Below, piece after piece: positions 42,934 to 50,931 of a stretch of 64,000 nucleotides of DNA. Position 1 is the first letter of the stretch, and every line of letters starts with the position of its first letter. A program made the translations under genes and the position numbers. A model generated the notes under the pieces. The model was not told where the DNA came from and did no database searches. It saw only the letters and a list, made by a program, of their open reading frames with translations. Origin of the DNA: Prauserella endophytica (GTDB taxonomy: Bacteria > Actinomycetota > Actinomycetes > Mycobacteriales > Pseudonocardiaceae); assembly GCF_005146945.1 (NCBI RefSeq), contig NZ_SWMS01000002.1, forward strand, positions 248,001 to 312,000, written 5' to 3'.

Positions 42934-44097
42934 GTGGACTTCGCGCTCACCGACGAGCAGGAGGCGTTCCGGAAGGCCGTCCGGACGTGGGTCGAGAAGG
43001 AGTGCCCGAAGGAGGTCGCCCTCGAGCTGGAGAAGAAGGAGTTCGAATACCCGCACGAGCTCTTCGCGAAGATGGCCGAGGCCGGCTTCCACGGCATCGC
43101 GATCGACGAGGAGTACGGCGGCTCGGGCGGCACCGAGCTTGACCAGGTCATTCTCATCCGCGAGCTGGCCCGCTCGCTGGGTGGCATCGCCTGGATCTGG
43201 GGCATCAACGCCTTCGCCGGGGCCAAGTCCGTCGGCTACTACGGCACCGAGGAGCAGAAGCGCCGCTTCCTGCCCGACATCGCCGAGGGGCGCACGAAGT
43301 TCGCCATCTCGCTCACCGAGCCCGCGGGCGGCACCGACCTGCTCGGCGTGCTGAAGACGACAGCCACCCGCTCCGAGGACGGCTGGGTCATCAACGGCCA
43401 GAAGATCTGGTCCACCCAGGCACACGTCGCCGACTACCTGCTCCTGCTCGCGCGGACCGAGAAGAACCCGGTCAAGAAGACCAGGGGCACCACCCTGTTC
43501 CTGGTCCCGCGCGAGACGCCGGGCGTGGAGTGCAGGCAGATCCCGAAGCTCGGCATGAAGAACGTCGGGTCCTGCGAGGTGTTCCTCGACGACGTCTTCG
43601 TGCCAGACGACCTCGTGCTGGGCGAGCCGGGCCAGGCCTGGTACATGCTGCTGAAGACACTCAACAACGAGCGGATCGTCATGTCGGCGCTCGCGCTGGG
43701 CATCCTCGACGGCGTGATCGAGGAGGCGAAGCGCTACCTCCAGGAGCGCGACGTCTTCGGCCGCAAGCTCGGCCAGATGCAGGTGCTGCAGCACTACTAC
43801 GCCGACATGCTGATCGCGCAGAAGTCGGCGGAGCTGCTCGTCTACGAGGCGGCGTGGCGCCAGGCCGAGGGCCTGGAGTGCGGCATGCACGCCAACATGG
43901 CGAAGATCGTCGCCTCCGAGGGCGCGGTGACCGCGGCCGACCGGGGCATCCAGATCTTCGGCGGCATGGGCTATGCGCTCGAGACGCAGATGCAGCGATA
44001 CTGGCGCGACGCCCGGCTCTACCGGATCGGCCCCATCGCCAATGAGATGGCCCGCAACTCGATCGCCGAGATGGCCGGTCTGCCCCGGTCGTTCTGA
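42934..44097 (+). CDS. Acyl-CoA dehydrogenase
   Basis: 387 residues from GTG 42934 with AGGAGGGACC upstream. Family features: MDFALTDEQEAFRKAVRTWVE, SLTEPAGGTDLLGVLKTTA, WVINGQKIWSTQA, GRKLGQMQVLQHYYADM and IQIFGGMGYALETQMQRYWRDARLYRIGPIANEMARN. The usual GTSE-type ending is altered to IGPIANEM; the base may be the Glu of LNNERIVMSA. First gene of the ten-gene rightward operon. Confidence 0.92.
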   Translation: MDFALTDEQEAFRKAVRTWVEKECPKEVALELEKKEFEYPHELFAKMAEAGFHGIAIDEEYGGSGGTELDQVILIRELARSLGGIAWIWGINAFAGAKSVGYYGTEEQKRRFLPDIAEGRTKFAISLTEPAGGTDLLGVLKTTATRSEDGWVINGQKIWSTQAHVADYLLLLARTEKNPVKKTRGTTLFLVPRETPGVECRQIPKLGMKNVGSCEVFLDDVFVPDDLVLGEPGQAWYMLLKTLNNERIVMSALALGILDGVIEEAKRYLQERDVFGRKLGQMQVLQHYYADMLIAQKSAELLVYEAAWRQAEGLECGMHANMAKIVASEGAVTAADRGIQIFGGMGYALETQMQRYWRDARLYRIGPIANEMARNSIAEMAGLPRSF

Positions 44098-44133
44098 GAG
44101 GCAGGGGACAACAGCTGAAAGGTAGGACACACG

Positions 44134-45858
44134 GTGACGACAACGGAGACGTCCTCGCCCGAGGCGCCGGCGCTGAGGGACACAGCGGCCCCCGGGGCCG
44201 GTAGCGCCTCGACGGGGCACCGTGGCTGGGCCGAGGCGGTTCCGATCGGCGACGTGGTGATCCGTGCCGCCGCCCTGTGGCCGGACGCCGAGGCGCTCGT
44301 CTTCCCCGGCGAGCGGCTGACCTTCGCGCAGCTGGCCGACGAGGCCGAGCTGGCGGCCAGGGCCCTGCGGGCCATGGGCGTGGGGCCGGGCGACCACGTC
44401 GGCGTGCTGATGGCGAACTGCCCCGACTTCGCGCGGGTGTCCTACGGCGCCGCGATGCTGGGTGCGGTCGCGGTGCTCGTCAACGCCCGCTACCAGGGCG
44501 ACGACCTGGCCCACGTTCTCGGCGACGCGGGCATCAAGGTGCTCGTGACCGCCGAGCAGCCCGGCAGGCCCTTCGAGCTCACGAGGCGGATCGAAGCCGC
44601 CATGCCCGAGCTCGACCCAGGGCGCGGTGACGCCTTCCCCGTGGCGTCCGTCCCCTCGCTGGAGGCGGTGGTGCTGCTCGGCGGCGACGGCACGGTCGCC
44701 CCCGCGTACACCCCGGCGGAGAGGTTCTACGCGGGCGCGGCGCGGGTGACGCCGGAGGAGGTCCACACGCTGCGCCGTCAGGTGCCGCTGCGCGCTGTCG
44801 GCATGATGATGTACACCTCCGGCACCACCGCGAAGCCGAAGGGCTGCGCGCTGTCGCACGAGATGGTGGTCCGCAACGCGATCGCCGTGGCCGAGCGGCT
44901 CGACGTCCACGGGGGCGACCGCTTCTGGGACCCGCTGCCGATGTTCCACATGTCCTCGGTGCTGCCGATGAACGGTTGCTTCTTCGTCGGCGCGACGTTC
45001 CTCTCGATGGAGCACTTCGAGCCCGACGCGGCGATCGCGATGCTGCGGCGCGCCGGGCTCACCCACTTCTATCCGACGTTCCCGACCATCACGCAGGCGG
45101 TGGCGAACCATCCGGGATTCTCCACCGTGGACTGGAGCGCCGTGCGGGTGGTCAACGGCGTCGCGCCGCCCGCGACCCTGAGGGAGCTGCAGGGGCTCTT
45201 CCCGCACGCCGCGGTGGTCACGGCCTACGGCTCCACCGAGACCGGAGGCTGCGTCTCCTTCTCGGTGCCCACCGACACACTCGAGCAGCGGACCAACACC
45301 AGCGGTCCGCCGTTCCCCGGCATCCAGATCCGGATCGTCGACCCGGAGACCGGCGCGGAGGTGCCGACAGGGGAGCGCGGCGAGATCTGCGTCCGCGGCT
45401 ACTCGATGTTCGAGGGCTACCACAACGCACCCGAGGAGACCGCCGCCGTCACCGACGCCGAGGGCTGGTTCCACACCGGCGACATCGGGGCCGTCGACCA
45501 GGACGGGCGGATCTCGTATCTGGGGCGGCTGAAGGACATGCTCAAGGTCGGCGGCGAGAACGTCGCGGCGGTCGAGATCGAGGAGGCGTTGCAGCGCCAT
45601 CCCGCGGTGAACATCGCACAGGTCGTCGGCATCCCCGACGCCCGGCTGGTGGAGGTGCCGGTCGCCGCGGTCGAGCTGCGCGCGGGACACGACGTCACCG
45701 GCGAGGAGCTCGGGGAGTGGCTGCGCGGCCGGATCGCGAGCTTCAAGCTGCCCCGGCACATCCGGGTGGTCGACGAGTGGCCGATGGCCGCGACCAAGAT
45801 CCAGAAGTTCCGGCTGCGTGAGGCGATCTGCGCCGAGCTCGGGATCGAGCTCCCGTGA
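44134..45858 (+). CDS. AMP-forming acyl-CoA ligase
   Basis: 574 residues from GTG 44134. An N-terminal extension of about 35 residues is rich in Ala, Ser and Pro. Core motifs: MMMYTSGTTAKPKGC, VVTAYGSTETGGC, WFHTGDIGAVDQDGRISYLGRLKDMLKVGGENVAAVEIEE and the catalytic lysine in TKIQKFRLRE. It activates an acid substrate with ATP and CoA. It resembles the ligase at 50928 in the A8-A10 region. Its stop overlaps the VOC gene. Confidence 0.92.
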   Translation: MTTTETSSPEAPALRDTAAPGAGSASTGHRGWAEAVPIGDVVIRAAALWPDAEALVFPGERLTFAQLADEAELAARALRAMGVGPGDHVGVLMANCPDFARVSYGAAMLGAVAVLVNARYQGDDLAHVLGDAGIKVLVTAEQPGRPFELTRRIEAAMPELDPGRGDAFPVASVPSLEAVVLLGGDGTVAPAYTPAERFYAGAARVTPEEVHTLRRQVPLRAVGMMMYTSGTTAKPKGCALSHEMVVRNAIAVAERLDVHGGDRFWDPLPMFHMSSVLPMNGCFFVGATFLSMEHFEPDAAIAMLRRAGLTHFYPTFPTITQAVANHPGFSTVDWSAVRVVNGVAPPATLRELQGLFPHAAVVTAYGSTETGGCVSFSVPTDTLEQRTNTSGPPFPGIQIRIVDPETGAEVPTGERGEICVRGYSMFEGYHNAPEETAAVTDAEGWFHTGDIGAVDQDGRISYLGRLKDMLKVGGENVAAVEIEEALQRHPAVNIAQVVGIPDARLVEVPVAAVELRAGHDVTGEELGEWLRGRIASFKLPRHIRVVDEWPMAATKIQKFRLREAICAELGIELP

Positions 45859-46403
45859 TCGGGGACCTCGTCCCGGCGGAGGCCGGCGCGGTCGAGGAGC
45901 TCGCCGGCCTCGTCACGCGTTTCGACCACGTCGCCGTCGCGGTGCGGGACCTCGCCACCGCCGCACCGCTCTACGCGGACCTGTTCGGCGGCCGGCTGAT
46001 CGCGGGCGGCGACGACGACCGGCTCGCGATCCGGTCGTTGCAGCTGAGCTTCCCGCCCGGGGTGAAGATCGAGCTGCTCCAGCCGCTGCACGAGCAGTCC
46101 TACCTCGCGGCGTACCTGGAAAAACGCGGCCCCGGATTCCACCACATGACGTGCTTCGTGGAGGACGTCACCGAGGCGGCCGGGCGACTGGAGGCCGCCG
46201 GGTACTCCACTGTGGACACCCGGACGGGAACCGGATGCTGGGACGAGACCTTCATCCGCCCCTCGTCCGCGTTCGGCACGCTGGTGCAGCTCACCGACTC
46301 GCCGCTGAGCTGGACCGACCCCGTCATGCCGGAGGGCGCCGGCATCGGCGACGTGCTGGCCGGGCGCATCGCGTGGAATGACGCCCGGCCGGCCTGGAGG
46401 TGA
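45855..46403 (+). CDS. VOC-family protein, methylmalonyl-CoA-epimerase-like
   Basis: 182 residues, GTG overlapping the ligase stop. VTRFDHVAVAVRDLATAAPLYADLFGGRLIAGGDDD closely follows the VOC protein at 38613, and so do KIELLQPLHEQSYLAAYLEKRGPGFHHMTCFVEDV and LVQLTD. The two probably share an origin and perhaps a reaction type. The next VOC gene begins three bases after its stop. Confidence 0.83.
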   Translation: MIGDLVPAEAGAVEELAGLVTRFDHVAVAVRDLATAAPLYADLFGGRLIAGGDDDRLAIRSLQLSFPPGVKIELLQPLHEQSYLAAYLEKRGPGFHHMTCFVEDVTEAAGRLEAAGYSTVDTRTGTGCWDETFIRPSSAFGTLVQLTDSPLSWTDPVMPEGAGIGDVLAGRIAWNDARPAWR

Positions 46404-46405
46404 CC

Positions 46406-46942
46406 ATGATCCCGCCGCGGGGACTGCGGATGGTGCAGGTGGCGTACGCGACCACCGACGTGCGGGCGAGCGCGCGGAGCTGGCACGAGCGGTACGGCGC
46501 AGGGCCGTTCTACGTCCGCGAGCACGTGCCGACCGAACGCGTCGAGGTGCCCGGCGACGGCCAGGAGCCCGCGCCCGGCGTCTTCGACCACACGTGCGCG
46601 CTGGGGCAGTGGGGCAACGTGATGGTGGAGTTCGTCCACCACCACGCACTCGCGCCCGCCTCCCTCGACCGGGACATGCGCCGCGACGCGGGCGGGATCC
46701 ACCACGTGGCGTGCTTCGTCGACGACCTCGACGCGGCCCGCGACCAGCTCGTGGCCGAGGGCGCGAGGGTGGTCATGGACGCCTCGACGCCGGAGGTCCG
46801 CTTCGTGTTCCTCGACCCAGGGCCGCACGTCGGCCACCTGGTCGAGCTCTACGAGGAGACGCCCTACCTGTCCCGCCTCTACGGGCGGGTGGCGGAGGCC
46901 GCGCGGGACTGGGACGGGACAGAACTGCTGCGGGAACGGTGA
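46406..46942 (+). CDS. VOC-family protein
   Basis: 178 residues from ATG 46406, which has GGAGG six bases upstream (GTG 46400 is an alternative). It reads RMVQVAYATTDVRASARSWHERYGAGPFYV, with CALGQWGNVMVEFVHHH and GGIHHVACFVDDLDAARDQLVAEGARVVM, then VGHLVELYEETP. This is a more distant VOC subtype than its neighbour, close to the type often annotated as glyoxalase/dioxygenase-like in steroid and lignin clusters. Confidence 0.83.
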   Translation: MIPPRGLRMVQVAYATTDVRASARSWHERYGAGPFYVREHVPTERVEVPGDGQEPAPGVFDHTCALGQWGNVMVEFVHHHALAPASLDRDMRRDAGGIHHVACFVDDLDAARDQLVAEGARVVMDASTPEVRFVFLDPGPHVGHLVELYEETPYLSRLYGRVAEAARDWDGTELLRER

Positions 46943-46946
46943 GGAC

Positions 46947-47780
46947 GTGGGACACCGGATCGCCCTGGCCTGCCTCGACTTCCTGGACGACGAGCCGGAG
47001 GTGCACGTCGCGGCTGCCGCGGAGGCGGGTTTCGACGCCGTGACCCTGCGGGTCGCCGGCAGCCGGGAGCCCGTGGCCGCGGACCTCGGGCGGGACGAAC
47101 ACCGCCGCGGGCGGGTACTCGCCGCGCTCCGGTCCACGGGCCTGGGCGTGCTCGACGTCGAGGTCCTCAGGCTGAGCACGCACCTCTCCCTGGCCGAGGT
47201 CTCTGGCGCGATCGAGCTGGCGGCCGAACTCGGGACGCGGCACCTGGTGGTGGTCAACGCCGGCCTCGCCCCGGCCGAGGCCGTGGATCGCCTGGCGGCG
47301 ATCGTCGAGGAAGCCGCCCCTGCCGGCGTGCTCCCGTGCCTGGAGCCGATGGTGTTCACGCGGTGCCGGACCCTCACCGAGGCGATCGACCTCGCCGTCC
47401 CGGCGGGAGCGGGGGTGCTGGTGGACGCCCTGCACCTGCACCGCTCCGGCGGCAGCGTCGCCGAGGTCGCCGCCGCGCTCGAGACCCACGGCGACGCGCT
47501 CTTTCCGTACCTCCAGCTCTGCGACGCCCCGCTCGCCGCTCCGGAGGGCGGAACGGAAGCGCTGCGGGCCGAGGCACTCGCCGCGCGCCTGCTGCCCGGC
47601 ACCGGCGAACTGGATCTCACCGGCCTGCTCGCCGCGTTGCCGGGACGGGCGGTCTCGGTCGAGGCGCCCACCGCCACGACCCGGGCAATGGCACCGCTCG
47701 ACCGGGCCCGTGCGGCGTGGGCGGCGGTCACGGCAGTCGACTGTCCACAACAGACAAGTACCGCGAAGGAGGCATCGTGA
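46947..47780 (+). CDS. TIM-barrel xylose-isomerase-like protein
   Basis: 277 residues from GTG 46947. Resembles the sugar phosphate isomerase/epimerase (AP endonuclease 2) family: EVHVAAAAEAGFDAVTLRVAG, LELAAELGTRHLVVVNAG-like pattern, GVLPCLEPMVFTRCRTLTEAIDLA (metal Glu) and VDALHLHRSGG (metal Asp and His), YLQLCDAP. Members isomerise hydroxy-keto compounds. The end overlaps the aldehyde dehydrogenase start (GTGA). Confidence 0.8.
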   Translation: MGHRIALACLDFLDDEPEVHVAAAAEAGFDAVTLRVAGSREPVAADLGRDEHRRGRVLAALRSTGLGVLDVEVLRLSTHLSLAEVSGAIELAAELGTRHLVVVNAGLAPAEAVDRLAAIVEEAAPAGVLPCLEPMVFTRCRTLTEAIDLAVPAGAGVLVDALHLHRSGGSVAEVAAALETHGDALFPYLQLCDAPLAAPEGGTEALRAEALAARLLPGTGELDLTGLLAALPGRAVSVEAPTATTRAMAPLDRARAAWAAVTAVDCPQQTSTAKEAS

Positions 47781-49231
47781 CGCTGAGCGCCGACCCTGTT
47801 ACCCGCATCGACCGGCTCTACGTCGGGGGCGAGTGGGTGTCCAAGAGCCAGGACGACCCGGTGTACGAGGTGGTCTCACCGGCCACCGGCGAGGTGGTGG
47901 CCGTCGCCGCGGACCCGACGATCGAGGACGCCGAGCGTGCGGTGGCCGCGGCCCGCGAGGCGTTCGACAACGGGCCGTGGCCGACGCTGCCGCTCGCCGA
48001 GCGCATCGCCGTGCTGAGCCGGTTCTGCGACGAGTTCGAGGCCAGGAAGGAGGAGTTCGACAAGGCCTGGACCACCGAGTCCGGCCCGACCCTCGCGCAC
48101 GCCGCGGCCCTCGACGCCGGCGTCGTGATGATCTGGCGGAGCCTGCTCGAGCAGGCCAGGGATCTGCGCCTCGCCGAGCGCCGCGAGGTGCCCGACGGCA
48201 TCGTGGACGTGCTCCGCGAACCGATCGGCCCCGCCGTGGTCATCACCGCCTGGAACGGCCCGGGTCTCTACCTCGCCATGAAGCTGGTGCCCGCCCTGCT
48301 GGCCGGCTGTCCGGTCGTGCTGAAGATGGCCCAGGAGTCGCAGCTCACCGCCGCGCTGGTCGGCGAGATGGCCGAGGCGGCCGGGCTGCCGAAGGGTGTC
48401 CTGAGCGTCCTGGCCGCGTCCACCGAGGTGAGCGCCCACCTGGTGGCCCATCCCGCGATCGACAAGGTCAGCCTCACCGGCTCGATCCCCGCCGGGAAGG
48501 CCGTCATGAGCGCCTGTGCCGGGCGGCTCGCCAACGTGACCCTGGAGCTGGGCGGCAAGTCGCCCGCCGTGATCCTGGACGACATCCCGCTCGACGACGT
48601 CCTGCCGTCGCTCGTGCCCGGGTTCATCGCCTTCAACGGCCAGATCTGCGCGGCACTGACCCGCGTGGTGGTCCCCCGGCACCGGCACGACGAGGTCGTC
48701 GCCGCGCTCGTCGAACGGTTGCAGGCCATGACGGTGGGCGACCCCGCCGACGCCTCGTCCGACCTCGGCCCGCTGGCGAGCTCGCGCCAGTTCGAGCGGG
48801 TCATGGGCTACATCGAGACGGGGGTGCGGGAGGGGGCCGACCTCGTGCTCGGCGGCGGCAGGCCCGACGGGCTCGACCGCGGCTGGTACGTCGCTCCGAC
48901 CGTCTTCGCGAACGTCGACCCCGGCGCGACCATCGCGCAGGAGGAGATCTTCGGGCCGGTGCTCAGCGTCATTCCCTACGACAGCCTCGACGAGGCCGTC
49001 GACATCGCCAACGGCACGCCGTACGGCCTGGCGGCCTCGGTCTACGCCTCCGACGAGGAACTGGCCCGCCGCGTCGCGGGCCGGATCAGGGCGGGCGCGG
49101 TGGCGGTCAACACCGCCGGAGTCTCGCTCTTCGCGCCGTTCGGCGGGTTCAAGCAGTCCGGTTTCGGCCGCGAGTTCGGCCTCGAGGGGCTCGCGGAGTT
49201 CCTCCAGTACAAGTCCGTCAAGGTGAAGTGA
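47777..49231 (+). CDS. Aldehyde dehydrogenase
   Basis: 484 residues from GTG 47777 with AAGGAGGC upstream. Motifs: AWNGPGLYLAMKLVPALLAGC, SLTGSIPAGKAVM, the catalytic Glu in TLELGGKSPAVILDD, the nucleophile Cys in NGQICAALTR, EEIFGPVLSVIPYD and FGGFKQSGFGREFG. Oxidises an aldehyde to the acid with NAD(P)+. It precedes an alcohol dehydrogenase, so the pair would take an alcohol to an acid ready for the ligase. Confidence 0.94.
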   Translation: MTLSADPVTRIDRLYVGGEWVSKSQDDPVYEVVSPATGEVVAVAADPTIEDAERAVAAAREAFDNGPWPTLPLAERIAVLSRFCDEFEARKEEFDKAWTTESGPTLAHAAALDAGVVMIWRSLLEQARDLRLAERREVPDGIVDVLREPIGPAVVITAWNGPGLYLAMKLVPALLAGCPVVLKMAQESQLTAALVGEMAEAAGLPKGVLSVLAASTEVSAHLVAHPAIDKVSLTGSIPAGKAVMSACAGRLANVTLELGGKSPAVILDDIPLDDVLPSLVPGFIAFNGQICAALTRVVVPRHRHDEVVAALVERLQAMTVGDPADASSDLGPLASSRQFERVMGYIETGVREGADLVLGGGRPDGLDRGWYVAPTVFANVDPGATIAQEEIFGPVLSVIPYDSLDEAVDIANGTPYGLAASVYASDEELARRVAGRIRAGAVAVNTAGVSLFAPFGGFKQSGFGREFGLEGLAEFLQYKSVKVK

Positions 49232-49244
49232 GCGGAGAGCGACA

Positions 49245-50375
49245 ATGAAGTCCCACGGTGCTGTGCTGTTGAAGACCCAGCAGAACGTGCGCAACGACTG
49301 GCACGTCGAGGAACTCGAGATCTCGCCGCCGAAGCGGGGCGAGGTCATGGTCAAGCTCAAGGCGGCCGGCCTCTGCCATTCCGACAACCACGCCGCGGCG
49401 GGCGACCAGGCCGTGGACTTCGCGCCGTTCCTCGGCGGCCACGAGGGCGCGGGGATCGTCGAGGAGGTCGGCGAGGGCGTCACCGAGCTGGCGGTGGGAG
49501 ACCACGTCACGTGTACCTTCATGCCGTCGTGCGGCAAGTGTGTGCCGTGCGTCCGCGGGCTCGGCCAGCTGTGTGACCGCGGAGCCGGGTTGCTGCAGGG
49601 CGTCATGCTCGACGGCACCAACCGCATCCACACGGCGGCGGGCGAGCCGGTGGGGCCGATGACCTACCTTGGCACGTTCAGCGAGCGCATCGTCACCCCG
49701 GTGGACTCCCTCATCAAGATCGACAAGGACATTCCCTTCCCCGCGGCCGCCCTGGCGGGCTGCGCCGTCCCCACCGGCTGGGGCACGGCCGTCCGGATCG
49801 CCGGGGTCGAGATCGACGACGTCGTGGTGGTGCTCGGCGTCGGCGGCGTCGGGATGAGCGCGGTGCAGGGCGCCAAGCACGCCGGCGCCCGCGAGATCAT
49901 CGTCATCGACCCGGCGGAGTTCAAGCAGCGGGAGGCGCCGAGGTTCGGGGCGACCCACGCGGTCGGCTCGATCGAGGAGGCGATGCCGCTGCTGACCGAC
50001 CTCACCCACGGCCGCATGGCCGACAAGGTGATCGTCACCATCGGCGTGGTCGAGGGCACCATGATCCAGCCGATGCTCGGCCTGCTCGCCAAGGGCGGCA
50101 CGATGGCGATCGCCGGCGTCTCGTCCATGTGGGACATCGACGCCCACTTCAACATCTTCGGCTTCGTGATGATGCAGCAGACGATCAGGGGCGGCCTGTA
50201 CGGCGGTCTGCAGCCCAGCGTCGACATCCCGCGGCTGCTTGCCCGCTACCAGCGCGGCGAGCTGATGATCGACGAGATGATCACCCGCACGTACACCCTC
50301 GACCGGATCAACGAGGCGTACGCCGACATGGAGGCCGCGCGCAACATCCGCGGGGTCATCCTCTACGACGACTGA
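49245..50375 (+). CDS. Zinc alcohol dehydrogenase, NDMA-dependent type
   Basis: 376 residues. Zinc-site motifs GLCHSDNHAAAGDQ and GGHEGAGIVEEVG, structural cysteines in PSCGKCVPCVRGLGQLC, and cofactor fold VVVLGVGGVGMSAVQGAKHAGA. The segments DRGAGLLQG, IDKDIPF, GCAVPTGWG and NIRGVILYDD recall the actinobacterial NDMA-dependent alcohol dehydrogenases. In some of these NAD(H) is tightly bound and mycofactocin recycles it. No mycofactocin genes are in the window. Confidence 0.9.
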   Translation: MKSHGAVLLKTQQNVRNDWHVEELEISPPKRGEVMVKLKAAGLCHSDNHAAAGDQAVDFAPFLGGHEGAGIVEEVGEGVTELAVGDHVTCTFMPSCGKCVPCVRGLGQLCDRGAGLLQGVMLDGTNRIHTAAGEPVGPMTYLGTFSERIVTPVDSLIKIDKDIPFPAAALAGCAVPTGWGTAVRIAGVEIDDVVVVLGVGGVGMSAVQGAKHAGAREIIVIDPAEFKQREAPRFGATHAVGSIEEAMPLLTDLTHGRMADKVIVTIGVVEGTMIQPMLGLLAKGGTMAIAGVSSMWDIDAHFNIFGFVMMQQTIRGGLYGGLQPSVDIPRLLARYQRGELMIDEMITRTYTLDRINEAYADMEAARNIRGVILYDD

Positions 50376-50376
50376 C

Positions 50377-50931
50377 GTGCAGCACCGGATCTTCCTCGTC
50401 CCGCCGCACGGCGATCCCGAGGACGGCCGGGTCCACTGGGAGCGGCGGCACGGCGACCTCTTCACGGCGACACCCGGGCTCCTCGGTTACCGGCAGAACC
50501 GGCCGGTGGCCGAGGAATGGGCCCGCGGCACGGCCAGGTTCTGCTCCGAGACCTGGTTCGCCGACCGGGACGCCGAGCGGAGGGCGTACTCGTCGGCGTA
50601 CTACCGCGACGTCGTCACGGCAGACGAGATGTCCTTTTTGGACCGCGATGCCGCGTGGTCCGCGGCGGTGGTCGCCGGGTCCGGGGAACCGGACCCGGCC
50701 GGGGGAGTCCGGGTCCTCTGGTTCGACGACTACCCGCCGCCGGGTGCGCGCTGGCACCCGCTGGAGCTGTCCCGGCCGGTACCGCCACCGGGCCGGGGCA
50801 CCCGCGTGTACACCGCTCTGGTGGCGGAGGCCGCCGAGGCGTTGTCGCTGACCCGCGGAGCCGAGGGGGCCGCACTGGTCTGCCGTCCCGTCACCTTCGC
50901 CGAACCGAGTCCGAAGTGGAGCCCACGATGA
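50377..50931 (+). CDS. EthD-like (dimeric alpha-beta barrel) protein
   Basis: 184 residues from GTG 50377, one base after the alcohol dehydrogenase stop. RIFLVPPHGDPEDGRVHWERRHGDLFTATPGLLGYRQN has the HGD-type segment and tyrosine pattern of EthD proteins. EthD-type proteins accompany P450 systems and catabolic operons; some are decarboxylases or cyclases, and most have no proven activity. The start could lie further downstream. The end overlaps the ligase ATG. Confidence 0.7.
   Translation: MQHRIFLVPPHGDPEDGRVHWERRHGDLFTATPGLLGYRQNRPVAEEWARGTARFCSETWFADRDAERRAYSSAYYRDVVTADEMSFLDRDAAWSAAVVAGSGEPDPAGGVRVLWFDDYPPPGARWHPLELSRPVPPPGRGTRVYTALVAEAAEALSLTRGAEGAALVCRPVTFAEPSPKWSPR

Noticed and set aside
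42922-45759. 945-codon minus-strand open frame
   Set aside because: It is the mirror of the acyl-CoA dehydrogenase and ligase genes, which both have intact motifs and ribosome sites.
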